From JBDUDR01 sp040002845 (lineage in GTDB: Bacteria; Actinomycetota; Actinomycetes; Propionibacteriales; Nocardioidaceae): 15,022 bases of DNA. How positions within the stretch are numbered: the stretch's first letter is position 1; each line of letters begins with the position of its first letter. The position numbers and the translations under genes were made by a program. This document shows, one piece after another, positions 6,891 to 13,814 of this stretch. Location: positions 1 through 15,022 of the forward strand of contig JBDUDR010000058.1 of NCBI GenBank assembly GCA_040002845.1, written 5' to 3'. The notes below the pieces were generated by a model. That model was not told the DNA's origin. It was given only the letters and a program-made list of their open reading frames with translations, and ran no database searches.

Positions 6891-7858
6891 CCGCGCTCGT
6901 GCCGGACGAGAACCGGCGCCCGTCGGATCCGGATGCGCTTGCTTGGACCGGTCCGAAACGCTCCTACGATCTCGTCAAGGAATTCGTCATCGCGTTGCTT
7001 GTGGTGACGCTGCTGACCGTCGTACTAGCCGCCGTGTTCTCGTCACCGGATGACAAACAGATCACCCTCGGGCAGTGGGCGCAAGCGGCACCGAAAGACT
7101 TCGTCGCGACCGCTGCCACCGAACTCGACGGCACCAGTGGCTCAGCCACCTACGGCGCCCCCTACACCGACGATCCCAGCGCTGCGCAGAAGATCGGGCC
7201 GCTCGCGCCGCAGAATTGGCCTGGCGTCACGATTCCGGTGGACGCCGCCCAGGAGTTCGTCGTGGGGCCGCTGCAGGGCGCCGCGGTGAACACCGGCCTG
7301 CGAGCAGCGTTGGCGATGTGGACGTCGGCCGGCTCCAGCCAGCAACATGAATGGGCGTCCGCATATGACGACGCGTTGGCGAAGGCTCCGGACGGCGACC
7401 CGGCGAAAGTCGAACCAGGCGACTACGGGCCGGTGCCTGTCATGCTGACCCAGCTGTTGAAACTCGCCCAATCAGGCGGTCTCGACGGCGCACTGCTTGC
7501 ACAAGGCCGCTTCTACCAAACCGACTACACCGCGCCGTTACTGTTCCTCGCCGACGGCTCCTACCTCGAGTCCCTGGCCATCGACCAGCATCTGGGCGGC
7601 GACCAGTGGGGCATGATGAACGAGACCGGCAACTACCCGGGTCAGGCCTGGCTGTGGCTTTACACCTTCTGGTACCAGATCAAACCGTTCTCCACCTCCG
7701 AGAACGCCGACGCCCTCGTCTGGGTCTTGATGATGCTGCTCACACTGGCTTTCGTGCTCGTGCCGTACATCCCAGGCTTGCGGTCGCTGCCGAAGCGGCT
7801 GCGGGTGTACAGGCTGATCTGGCGCCCCTACTACCGCGACATCGAGACGCCGAAGTGA
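6887..7858 (+). CDS. Bitopic membrane protein of the cytochrome b operon, unknown function
   Basis: A 323-residue protein starts at GTG 6887, overlapping the cytochrome b stop (GTGA) behind a good SD, GGAGAGGAG. It has a cytoplasmic N-terminus with charged residues, a membrane helix at about 33-51, a domain of about 220 residues that should lie outside the membrane, a second helix at about 276-293 and a basic tail, YIPGLRSLPKRLRVYRLIW. It contains no Cys and no CXXCH, so it is neither a c-type cytochrome nor an iron-sulfur protein. The external domain is rich in Gln, Asp and Trp and includes GGDQWGMMNETGNYPGQAW near 237-255. I do not recognise a named family. The operon position implies that it forms a complex with the b6-like protein, perhaps replacing the Rieske side or the C-terminal half of cytochrome b. 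Confidence 0.82.
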   Translation: MTALVPDENRRPSDPDALAWTGPKRSYDLVKEFVIALLVVTLLTVVLAAVFSSPDDKQITLGQWAQAAPKDFVATAATELDGTSGSATYGAPYTDDPSAAQKIGPLAPQNWPGVTIPVDAAQEFVVGPLQGAAVNTGLRAALAMWTSAGSSQQHEWASAYDDALAKAPDGDPAKVEPGDYGPVPVMLTQLLKLAQSGGLDGALLAQGRFYQTDYTAPLLFLADGSYLESLAIDQHLGGDQWGMMNETGNYPGQAWLWLYTFWYQIKPFSTSENADALVWVLMMLLTLAFVLVPYIPGLRSLPKRLRVYRLIWRPYYRDIETPK

Positions 7859-7983
7859 CCGAACCTCGCCGGATCGCTCCGCAGCATCCCGGCGCTGGAC
7901 CTGAGGGCCGTCGCGTCAGTAGGAGCAACCAGCGACAGGCTGAAGATGAAGAACCCGCGGTGGAAGCGTCAACGGCTCGTTGA
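7855..7983 (+). CDS. Possible fourth gene of the cytochrome operon, 42-residue hydrophilic protein
   Basis: GTG at 7855 overlaps the preceding stop by GTGA, exactly as at the two earlier junctions, and opens 42 codons. The product would be soluble, charged and probably disordered: Arg-rich first, then acidic (EDEEP). Third-position GC is about 55 percent by my count, well below what the window's solid genes appear to have, and no family is recognised. A GTGA match needs only a G before the TGA, so the overlap alone is weak evidence. Confidence 0.3.
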   Translation: MTEPRRIAPQHPGAGPEGRRVSRSNQRQAEDEEPAVEASTAR

Positions 7984-8203
7984 GTCCTGTTTGTCATGAC
8001 ACCGATCGTGTCCGTCGGCGCCGTCGAAGGGCTAGGGCCAAGTGGACACTTCGACCGCGTGCCCTGTGTTGCTGTCGTGCGACCGAAGAGGCGTTGTCTG
8101 AACCCGGCCGCTTGTTGTAGACCTCCTGCATGGGCGTGGTCGGTCAGATGGGTTCGTTTCGACACGTGTTTCCTGCCGCTCGTGCCAACCGGGACCTGTT
8201 GCG
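7984..8203. other. Gap after the cytochrome operon with no supported gene
   Basis: No convincing coding frame was found. A short inverted repeat, GACAC/GTGTC with a five-base loop (7998-8012), lies shortly after the last operon ORF and could be a weak terminator, but the stem is only 5 bp and no T-tract follows. Confidence 0.3.
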
Positions 8204-8461
8204 ATGGTTGGGGCGGCCGGCACGTTCAATCGCGCCACGTTTCAGGACGCTGCCGGCAACAGCTACTCGGTGACCGGCGCCAACTGGTTCGGCGGGAGCG
8301 CCTACGCGTCCGACGCCAACGAGCTGATCGCGTTTACGAGCACGGACAAGTTCGTCATCCGCACGGCGACCGGCGGGGTCTACGGGATGGTTAACGTCAC
8401 CGAGCACATCAGCCCGAACGGCAAGTACTTCGAGTTCGACTTCGGTAACTGTTCGGACTGA
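8204..8461 (+). CDS. Hypothetical 85-residue protein, possibly the 3' part of a secreted protein gene
   Basis: The frame from ATG 8204 reads like real protein in composition (Gly, Ser, Asn and aromatic residues, beta-rich, few Arg), ending in SPNGKYFEFDFGNCSD. There is no SD and no signal peptide. The same frame stays open back to a stop at 8099-8101 without an ATG, GTG or TTG, so a longer gene may have lost its 5' end here. I recognise no family. The next 213 bases (8462-8674) show no gene. Confidence 0.4.
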   Translation: MVGAAGTFNRATFQDAAGNSYSVTGANWFGGSAYASDANELIAFTSTDKFVIRTATGGVYGMVNVTEHISPNGKYFEFDFGNCSD

Positions 8462-8674
8462 CGCTAGGCGATCGAGGCTAGTCGGGCCAACGACTCGCCC
8501 GCCCACACAACGAGCACGCAGTCGCGTCCCACTCAGGATCCACTTGCGCACGCTCGCGCGGGGAATGCACGGTTGCGTCTGCGGGGTCTGGTTGAGCAGG
8601 TCGCCAGCACTGCTGTGGCCCGATGCCCGGAGCATAATTCGGGCAGAGCATACGACGGATTGGGGTTGGTCATT

Positions 8675-8971
8675 GTGTCGATCTACACGCTGGGCATTTG
8701 GACTGTGAAGCAGGGCCGAGAGGAGGAGTTCGTCCTGGCGTGGCGCGATCTGGCGACGAAGACACAGTCGGACTTTCCGGGCTCATCCGCGACGCTGTTG
8801 CGCGATCGTGAGGTCCCCAACCGTTTCATCAGTTCGGGACCATGGAAGTCGCTCGAACAGATCGAAGCGTGGCGAGCATCGCCCACGTTCAGTGATGGAG
8901 TCGGCAGAATCCGCGAGCTCCTGGATAGCTTCGAGCCACACACGATGGACGAGGCGGCGGTCGTCGGCTGA
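8675..8971 (+). CDS. Antibiotic biosynthesis monooxygenase (ABM)-fold protein
   Basis: GTG at 8675 gives a 98-residue single-domain protein. IYTLGIWTVKQGREEEFVLAW at the start, the central RDREVPNRFISSGPWKS and then IEAWRASPTFSDGVGRIREL follow the ABM dimeric alpha/beta-barrel pattern, with its strand, helix and paired W-x-S-x-E/Q region. Members are cofactor-free monooxygenases, haem-degrading enzymes or stress-linked proteins, so no substrate can be given. An upstream ATG would add 34 residues outside the domain and is less likely. The SD is weak (TTGGGGTTGG about 8 bases before). It has no cotranscribed neighbour; the broken DUF427 gene lies downstream in convergent orientation. Confidence 0.72.
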   Translation: MSIYTLGIWTVKQGREEEFVLAWRDLATKTQSDFPGSSATLLRDREVPNRFISSGPWKSLEQIEAWRASPTFSDGVGRIRELLDSFEPHTMDEAAVVG

Positions 8972-9254
8972 CAGGTACGCGCCGTTCCTGCTCACAGGAC
9001 CCGGGTAGGCGCCACTTCGCGGCGGAGTCGCCTTTCCCTCACAGAGAAGTTGCGACATCCGATTAGTCACCCGAGCGCCAAGACGCGAAGCGGCTCGCCG
9101 AAACCGTGGTAGGGCATCGCAGTTAGCCGCGCGGCCTTCACCGTGCCGAGCGGTGCGATGGCCGGACGTCCAGCCTTCGATCGGGTCTTTGTACTCGAGA
9201 GGTTGTGCGCGTGAACGTCGTCAACCAACTTTTGCGTAGGCGTCGCGATATGTC
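8972..9254. other. Intergenic stretch between ABM gene and DUF427 pseudogene
   Basis: Apart from the hairpin at 9008-9032 no supported feature is seen. A minus-strand frame ending at 9067 has somewhat protein-like content over its last 40 codons (PAIAPLGTVKAARLTA, PYHGFG) and may be an unrecognisable gene remnant. Confidence 0.3.
9008..9035 (+). terminator. Possible terminator after the ABM gene
   Basis: GGCG plus ACT (9008-9011 and 9014-9016) can pair with AGT-CGCC (9026-9032), with a two-base bulge, followed by TTT. It lies 37 bases after the ABM stop. Confidence 0.35.
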
Positions 9255-10098
9255 TTACGACCTGGGCGACCACGGGGTCACGGGCCGCTCCTGCTGTGCG
9301 CCGTCGACGAGGAGATCGACGCGCTCGTTGAAGAACGCGATCCGATCGGTCACTTCCGCCGCTTCGCGCAGTGGTTCGGGGTACCACCAGGCGAGGTCGT
9401 TGTCATCTCCGTGCGACCAGTACGACGCCTTGCCCTTGTACGCGTAGAACGTCGTGGTGCCACTCTGTTGCAGCAGAGCGGTGCGCACTTCCTCTGGTGG
9501 CAGGTAGTAACGGACGGGCAGTGGCGGCTCGAACAGCAAATATGGGTCCGAGGACTCGGCGAGGACCTCGTCATCGCGCTTGACGACCACGTGACGGGAG
9601 CTGTGCACGATGTCGATGCGGTGGAACGGGTCGCGTGGGTGCCCGACGTTACGCTCGTCCTCCTCGTACCACGCGTCGAAAGCCTGGAAGTCGACGATCA
9701 CATACCCGGCGAGCGCAGGATCTGCCGCCCGGAAGCCCGCCGCCGTACGGACTTCGCCAGGGACGCGTACCGTGACCGGGTCACCCTCGGTGGTCCGGAC
9801 CGTGAACGGGACGCTGGGATCGAACACGCGAAACCCGCCCAACTGCGGCGCGCCTAGCGGACCACACCGACCGCCGTGTCGGCCGCGTCTTCGCGGGGCG
9901 CCACGTCGACGTCTCCAGCGATATCCTCGGCCGGCACCGCGTAGGTCGGCACCACCCGCTTGGGCTCCCAGACGAGCATCGCGCGCGTGCTGTCGACCAC
10001 CGTCACCTCGCCGAACTGCCCCGGATCCGCTTCTCCGTTGGCTCGAAGCGCAGCGTTTCCAGCTCCCCCATCAACAAATCCCGCATTCGGACGCTCAC
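9255..10098 (-). pseudogene. Two-domain DUF427 gene broken by two frameshifts
   Basis: Three consecutive minus-strand frames together read as one DUF427 (PF04248) protein. Part 1 starts at GTG 10098 behind GGAGG (8-base spacer) and contains LETLRFEPTEKRIRG. Part 2, in the next frame from about 10024, reads FGEVTVVDSTRAMLVWEPKR and TYAVPAEDI, and runs to a stop at 9854. Part 3, from about 9865 to 9255, reads FRVFDPSVPF, then FDAWYEEDERNVGHPRDPFH, the second domain SSDPYLLFEPPLPVRYYLP, TTTFYAYKGKASYW and TDRIAFFNERVDLLVDG. Both shifts are in the same sense, each as if one base were missing; the first is at a run of four G (10019-10022). Restoring two bases would give about 281 codons, near the family's two-domain length. 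If part 3 is translated alone (TTG 9842, 195 residues) it would hold one intact domain. DUF427 has no established function. Confidence 0.8.
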
Positions 10099-10173
10099 AG
10101 CGCAATCCTCCAGCGCCCCGCGCGCCTGCACAAGAGGCGACACCGAGCCGGAGCGCAGTCCGTCAGGCCTACA

Positions 10174-10453
10174 CGCCGTGAGCTTGCCGGCAAAGGACTC
10201 GGAGATGATCAGCGTGGAGTTGTCGGGTGTGACAACCATGCCGTTGGGGAACTCGATGCCGTCGGATGGAGTGCGGGCTGACCTCCGGGTCGTGGGTGAC
10301 GACCTCGCTGTTGCCGTCGACATCGACCGCGACGACTTCGTGCGCGCCCCAGTGGCAGAACCACAACCGATCCTCGTGCCACCGCGGTGACTCGCCGATC
10401 ACGAGACCGGTCAACAGAACCAGCGGTACGGGTGCGGATTCCTGCGACGGCAC
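10174..10453 (-). pseudogene. SMP-30/gluconolactonase-family remnant with internal deletion
   Basis: From GTG 10453 (GGGAGG three bases upstream) the frame reads LVIGESPRWHEDRLWFCHWG and AHEVVAVDVDGNSEVVTHD, the first blade of an SMP-30/gluconolactonase beta-propeller with the metal-binding Glu in GESPRWH. Near 10262-10280 the homology jumps to another frame that reads DGIEFPNGMVVTPDNSTLII then SESFAGKLTA, a segment that normally lies far downstream and carries the metal-binding Asn. Roughly 80 residues between the two are missing and the join is out of frame. The match stops near 10174; the rest of the propeller (about half the protein) is gone, and the DUF427 gene begins 75 bases on. It cannot be a working enzyme. 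Comparison with the intact family is from memory. Confidence 0.75.
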
Positions 10454-10519
10454 AGACCTCCCTGAGTCACAGCAGCCGACCTCAGCAATGGTGATAACTG
10501 TGGAGATGGCCTGCCGCGA

Positions 10520-10539
10520 CGGCCGGATACCTTAGGCCG
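10520..10539 (-). terminator. Possible hairpin terminator after the 65-residue membrane protein gene
   Basis: CGGCC (10520-10524) and GGCCG (10535-10539) form a 5-bp GC stem with a 10-base loop, 8 bases past the TAA of the upstream minus-strand gene. There is no T-tract. Confidence 0.3.
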
Positions 10540-10547
10540 GCGGGGGA

Positions 10548-10745
10548 TTAGTGAGAGGGCTGCGGGACGTCGCACTTGATCTTGGGGTTCGCGCCGACGT
10601 AGTTCAGCGGGCCCGCGATGATTGTCACCGCGGTCGTGCTGAACTTGGCGCAGTTCTTGTCGGCTCTCGAGAAGTAGTCGCGTTGCGCGGCTGCGATGAC
10701 TCCGATGAGAAGCCAGACAACGATAACGATTGCTGCGGGGCGCAT
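10548..10745 (-). CDS. Small conserved actinobacterial membrane protein, unknown function
   Basis: A 65-residue protein has one N-terminal hydrophobic helix (AAIVIVVWLLIGVIAAAQ, about 4-21), then RDYFSRADKNCAKFSTTAV, TIIAGPLNYVGANPKIKC and PQPSH. The two Cys (32 and 58) and the GPLNYxGxNPK segment recur in small hypothetical proteins of many actinobacteria, as far as I recall. ATG 10745 is chosen because TGGAGG (10750-10755) sits just before it and the helix begins directly after it. If the helix is a signal anchor, the Cys-bearing tail would be outside the membrane and the Cys could form a disulfide. It is divergent from pntAA, sharing the 247-base gap, and upstream of the SMP-30 remnant on the same strand. 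Confidence 0.72.
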   Translation of the reverse strand: MRPAAIVIVVWLLIGVIAAAQRDYFSRADKNCAKFSTTAVTIIAGPLNYVGANPKIKCDVPQPSH

Positions 10746-10955
10746 GGCACCTCCAGATGTGAGTGCCGCTGGGTGTAGTTCCGACACGGCGCGACACCAT
10801 TTGTAGAGCCCATGGTGGACTGGACGGCAGCGTAGTGGTTCTGACGCCGATGTGACGAGGATGAAAGCGGCCTGGAGTGCGACAGAACGGTCGTGTCCGC
10901 GCCAAATCGGACCACCGACATGCGACCTGGGTCCGGTTCCCAGACGTCGGCTGAC

Positions 10956-10985
10956 GTGACGGGCCGGTGCGGTGTGCTCTAGTTT
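10956..10985 (+). promoter_or_regulatory. Probable leaderless promoter of the pnt operon
   Basis: GTGACG (10956-10961) and TAGTTT (10980-10985) are 18 bases apart and resemble -35 and -10 elements. TAGTTT ends seven bases before the pntAA GTG, and the spacer CGAGCCC is not an SD, so the mRNA should begin at or near the start codon. The rest of the 10746-10992 gap shows no other gene. Confidence 0.5.
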
Positions 10986-10992
10986 CGAGCCC

Positions 10993-12120
10993 GTGAAGGT
11001 GGCTGTGGTCAAGGAGTCGCGCGCCGGCGAGCGGCGCGTCGGGATCGTGCCCGAACTGGTCGCCAAGTTCGTGGCGCTGGGCTATGACGTGAGCGTCGAG
11101 TCGGGTGCCGGCGAGCAGGCAGACTTCTCAGATGATGCCTACCGGGCGGTCGACGCACAGGTCGACGCGACCCCTCTCGACGGCGCGCAGGTCGTGGTGT
11201 CCGTCCAGCCGTTGGAGCTGATGCAGCTGGAGCGGCTCAGCGCAGCCACAGCAACCGTGTCGTTCCTGCCATGGGCACAGTCGACCGAGTTCATCACGGC
11301 CTGCCGAGACCGCAACCTCACCTCTTTCTCGATGGAGCTCGTTCCCCGGATCTCCCGGGCTCAGTCGATGGACGCACTGTCATCGCAGGCGCTGGTCGCC
11401 GGCTATCGGGCCGCCATCCTCGCGGCCGAGCAGCTGCGAAGGTTCTTCCCGCTCAACATGACCGCGGCGGGCACCGTACGTCCGGCTGACGTTGTTGTGC
11501 TGGGAGCCGGTGTCGCCGGGCTGCAGGCGATCGCCACGGCCAAACGACTCGGGGCGGTCGTCAAGGCGTACGACGTGCGAGCCGCAGCAGCAGAGGAGAT
11601 CCGCTCGATGGGGGCACAGTCGATCGATCTGGATCTCGAGACCCTGGAAGGCGCCGGTGGCTACGCGCGCGAGATGACAGAGGATCGGGCGGCGAGACAG
11701 CTAGCGGCGCTCACTCCGTACATCGCCGCAGCGGATGCGCTGATCACGACTGCTGCGGTGCCGGGCCGGCAGGCGCCGTTGCTGGTGACCCGCGCCATGG
11801 TGGAGCAGATGAAACCGGGTTCGATCGTCATCGACCTGGCTGCGGAGACCGGTGGCAACGTCGAGGGTGCCGTCGCCGGTGAGACGGTGACGATCGGGAA
11901 CGCCAGGGTGTGGGGGGCGTTCAACGTGCCGTCCCACATGCCGGGTCCGGCCAGCCGGTTGTACGCGCAGAACATCCTGAATCTGTTGACCCTGATGACG
12001 AAGGACGGCGGGTTCGCGCCAGACTTCGAGGACGAGGTGATCGCGGGCTGCTGTGTGACGCACGCGGGGGAGATCAAGCACCAACCCAGCCGCGAGCTCG
12101 TGGAAGGGGACTCATCGTGA
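10993..12120 (+). CDS. pntAA: NAD(P) transhydrogenase subunit alpha 1 (NAD-binding, domain I)
   Basis: A 375-residue soluble NAD(H)-binding subunit of proton-translocating transhydrogenase, which uses the proton gradient to pass hydride from NADH to NADP+. It begins with VAVVKESRAGERRVGIVPE (alanine-dehydrogenase/PNT N-terminal fold). RAQSMDALSSQ at 123-133 is the conserved NAD-site loop. VVLGAGVAGLQAIATAKRLG carries the GxGxxG (Gly171, 173, 176), with Asp194 after strand 2. The C-terminal domain ends without membrane helices, which are supplied by the next gene. GTG 10993 is chosen over a frame extension of seven codons because VAVVKE is the usual family beginning and a -10 lies just upstream. 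The stop overlaps pntAB by GTGA. Confidence 0.94.
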   Translation: MKVAVVKESRAGERRVGIVPELVAKFVALGYDVSVESGAGEQADFSDDAYRAVDAQVDATPLDGAQVVVSVQPLELMQLERLSAATATVSFLPWAQSTEFITACRDRNLTSFSMELVPRISRAQSMDALSSQALVAGYRAAILAAEQLRRFFPLNMTAAGTVRPADVVVLGAGVAGLQAIATAKRLGAVVKAYDVRAAAAEEIRSMGAQSIDLDLETLEGAGGYAREMTEDRAARQLAALTPYIAAADALITTAAVPGRQAPLLVTRAMVEQMKPGSIVIDLAAETGGNVEGAVAGETVTIGNARVWGAFNVPSHMPGPASRLYAQNILNLLTLMTKDGGFAPDFEDEVIAGCCVTHAGEIKHQPSRELVEGDSS

Positions 12121-12416
12121 GCGAATCCATGGTCTGGCTGACCATCTTCGTGCTCAGCATCTTCGTCGGCGTCGAGGTCATATCCAAGGTCTCGTCGACG
12201 CTGCACACCCCGTTGATGTCCGGCGCCAACGCGATCCACGGCGTGATCCTGATCGGCGCGATCATCGTCACCGGAACTGCGGACACGACTGGGCAGCTGA
12301 TCGTCGGACTGGCCGCTGTTGTGCTGGCCACGGTCAACATGGTCGGCGGTTTCGTTGTCACCGATCGCATGCTGCAGATGTTCTCCGGCCGCAAGAAGCA
12401 AGGACCGCCGGAATGA
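12117..12416 (+). CDS. pntAB: NAD(P) transhydrogenase subunit alpha 2 (membrane part)
   Basis: A 99-residue integral membrane protein with three or four hydrophobic helices, containing VEVISKVSSTLHTPLMSGANAI near residues 18-39. That HTPLMSGANAIHG stretch is the hallmark of the first membrane subunit, and its residues line the proton path. It starts at GTG 12117, overlapping the pntAA stop (GTGA), behind GGAAGGGGA. It ends in GRKKQGPPE with an ATGA overlap into pntB. The split of alpha into two chains is the Rhodospirillum-type arrangement, unlike the fused E. coli PntA. Confidence 0.94.
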   Translation: MSESMVWLTIFVLSIFVGVEVISKVSSTLHTPLMSGANAIHGVILIGAIIVTGTADTTGQLIVGLAAVVLATVNMVGGFVVTDRMLQMFSGRKKQGPPE

Positions 12417-13804
12417 TCTCCATCTGGGCACAGCTGGCGTACCTGCTTGCTGCTGTCTGCTTCATCGTGGCTCTGAAGGGGCTGTCGTCACCCAAGAGCG
12501 CCCGAAACGGGAACCTGCTGGGGGCGGCCGGTGCATTGCTCGCGACGATCGTCGTGTTCTTCGCTCAGGACCTGGACCATCTGCCGCTGATCCTCGGCGC
12601 CATCGCCCTCGGGACTGTGCTCGGAGTGGTCGGTGCCCAGCGGGTGCAGATGACCCAGATGCCGCAGCTGGTCGCGCTGTTCAACGGCGTGGGCGGTGGA
12701 GCCGCAGCCTTGGTCGCGCTGCTGGAGCTCATACCTCTCGTCGACGCCGACCAGGCCGGTCTCGACGTACCAACATTTCACCTGGTGGCCACGGCGTTCA
12801 CCGTGCTGGTCGGGTCGGTGAGCTTTGCCGGGTCCCTGGTGACGTTCGCGAAGCTGCAGGAGCTCATCACGACGCGGCCGGTGATCTTCCCGGGCCTTCC
12901 GGTGCTCTTCGGCGGGTCGTTTCTGGCAGCCTTGGTGTTGGGAGTCTTCCTTGTCGTCAATCCGGCTCTCTGGCTCGGCGTGGTGTTGTGCCTCGTGGGT
13001 CTCGCGCTCGGGCTGATGCTGGTCCTGCCGGTGGGCGGTGCGGACGTACCGATCGTGATCTCGCTGCTCAACGCATTCACCGGGCTGTCGGTGGCCGCCG
13101 GCGGGTACGTGCTCGGAAACACCCTGCTACTGGTGGCAGGAACTCTCGTCGGCGCCTCCGGAACGTTCCTCACCCTGCTGATGGCGGCCGCCATGGGCCG
13201 ATCGGTCGGCAACATCTTGTTCGGCGCGCTCAAGGGCGGGTCGACGCTGGGTGGTGGCGAGATCAGCGACCGGCCGGTCAAGTCGGCCGGACCCGAGGAT
13301 GTCGCCATCTTGCTGGCCTACGCGCAGCGGGTCATCATCGTTCCCGGGTACGGCCTGGCCGTGGCGCAGGCTCAGCACGGGTTGCGGGAGCTGGTGGACG
13401 TGCTGACCGAGCGGGGCATCCGGGTGGACTATGCGATCCACCCGGTGGCCGGCCGGATGCCCGGCCACATGAACGTGCTGCTCGCCGAGGCGCAGGTGCC
13501 GTACGAGCAGCTCAAAGAGATGGACGAGATCAACGGCGACTTCAAGAACACCGACGTGGCTCTGGTGGTCGGCGCGAACGACGTTGTGAACCCGGCGGCC
13601 AAGACGACTCCGGGGGCGCCGATCTATGGGATGCCGATCCTGAATGCGGGGGAGGCGCACCAGGTGGTCTTCATGAAGCGTTCGATGCGGCCAGGGTTTG
13701 CCGGCATCGAGAACGAGCTGCTGTTCGACCCGAAGACGACGCTGCTGTTCGGCGACGCGCGAGAGTCGATGACCAAGCTGCTGTCGGCGGTGAAGGCGCT
13801 GTAG
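12413..13804 (+). CDS. pntB: NAD(P) transhydrogenase subunit beta (proton channel and NADP-binding domain III)
   Basis: A 463-residue protein with about nine membrane helices over the first 265 residues and a cytoplasmic NADP(H)-binding domain after that. Key segments of domain III are all present: VPGYGLAVAQAQHGLRELVD (the Rossmann-like GYGxAVAQAQ), IHPVAGRMPGHMNVLLAEA, VVGANDVVNPAA, and IYGMPILNA followed by KRSMRPGFAGIEN. The length is typical. Together with pntAA and pntAB it forms a full dimeric enzyme that supplies NADPH at the cost of the proton gradient. ATG 12413 overlaps the pntAB stop by ATGA. It ends 10 bases before the convergent stop of the putative anti-sigma gene, with no terminator between. 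Confidence 0.95.
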   Translation: MISIWAQLAYLLAAVCFIVALKGLSSPKSARNGNLLGAAGALLATIVVFFAQDLDHLPLILGAIALGTVLGVVGAQRVQMTQMPQLVALFNGVGGGAAALVALLELIPLVDADQAGLDVPTFHLVATAFTVLVGSVSFAGSLVTFAKLQELITTRPVIFPGLPVLFGGSFLAALVLGVFLVVNPALWLGVVLCLVGLALGLMLVLPVGGADVPIVISLLNAFTGLSVAAGGYVLGNTLLLVAGTLVGASGTFLTLLMAAAMGRSVGNILFGALKGGSTLGGGEISDRPVKSAGPEDVAILLAYAQRVIIVPGYGLAVAQAQHGLRELVDVLTERGIRVDYAIHPVAGRMPGHMNVLLAEAQVPYEQLKEMDEINGDFKNTDVALVVGANDVVNPAAKTTPGAPIYGMPILNAGEAHQVVFMKRSMRPGFAGIENELLFDPKTTLLFGDARESMTKLLSAVKAL

Positions 13805-13814
13805 CGGTGGACCA

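Noticed and set aside
8462..8674. Possible promoter (CATAAT-like) before the ABM gene
   Set aside because: No matching -35 and a poor position relative to the chosen start; not distinguishable from chance.
9067..9190. Minus-strand frame with partly protein-like end (PYHGFG)
   Set aside because: No start, no SD and no recognisable family; at most an old remnant, too weak to list as a gene.
13805..13814. Terminator between convergent pntB and the anti-sigma gene
   Set aside because: The only symmetry, GTGG-A-CCAC, leaves a one-base loop and cannot form a hairpin of useful size.
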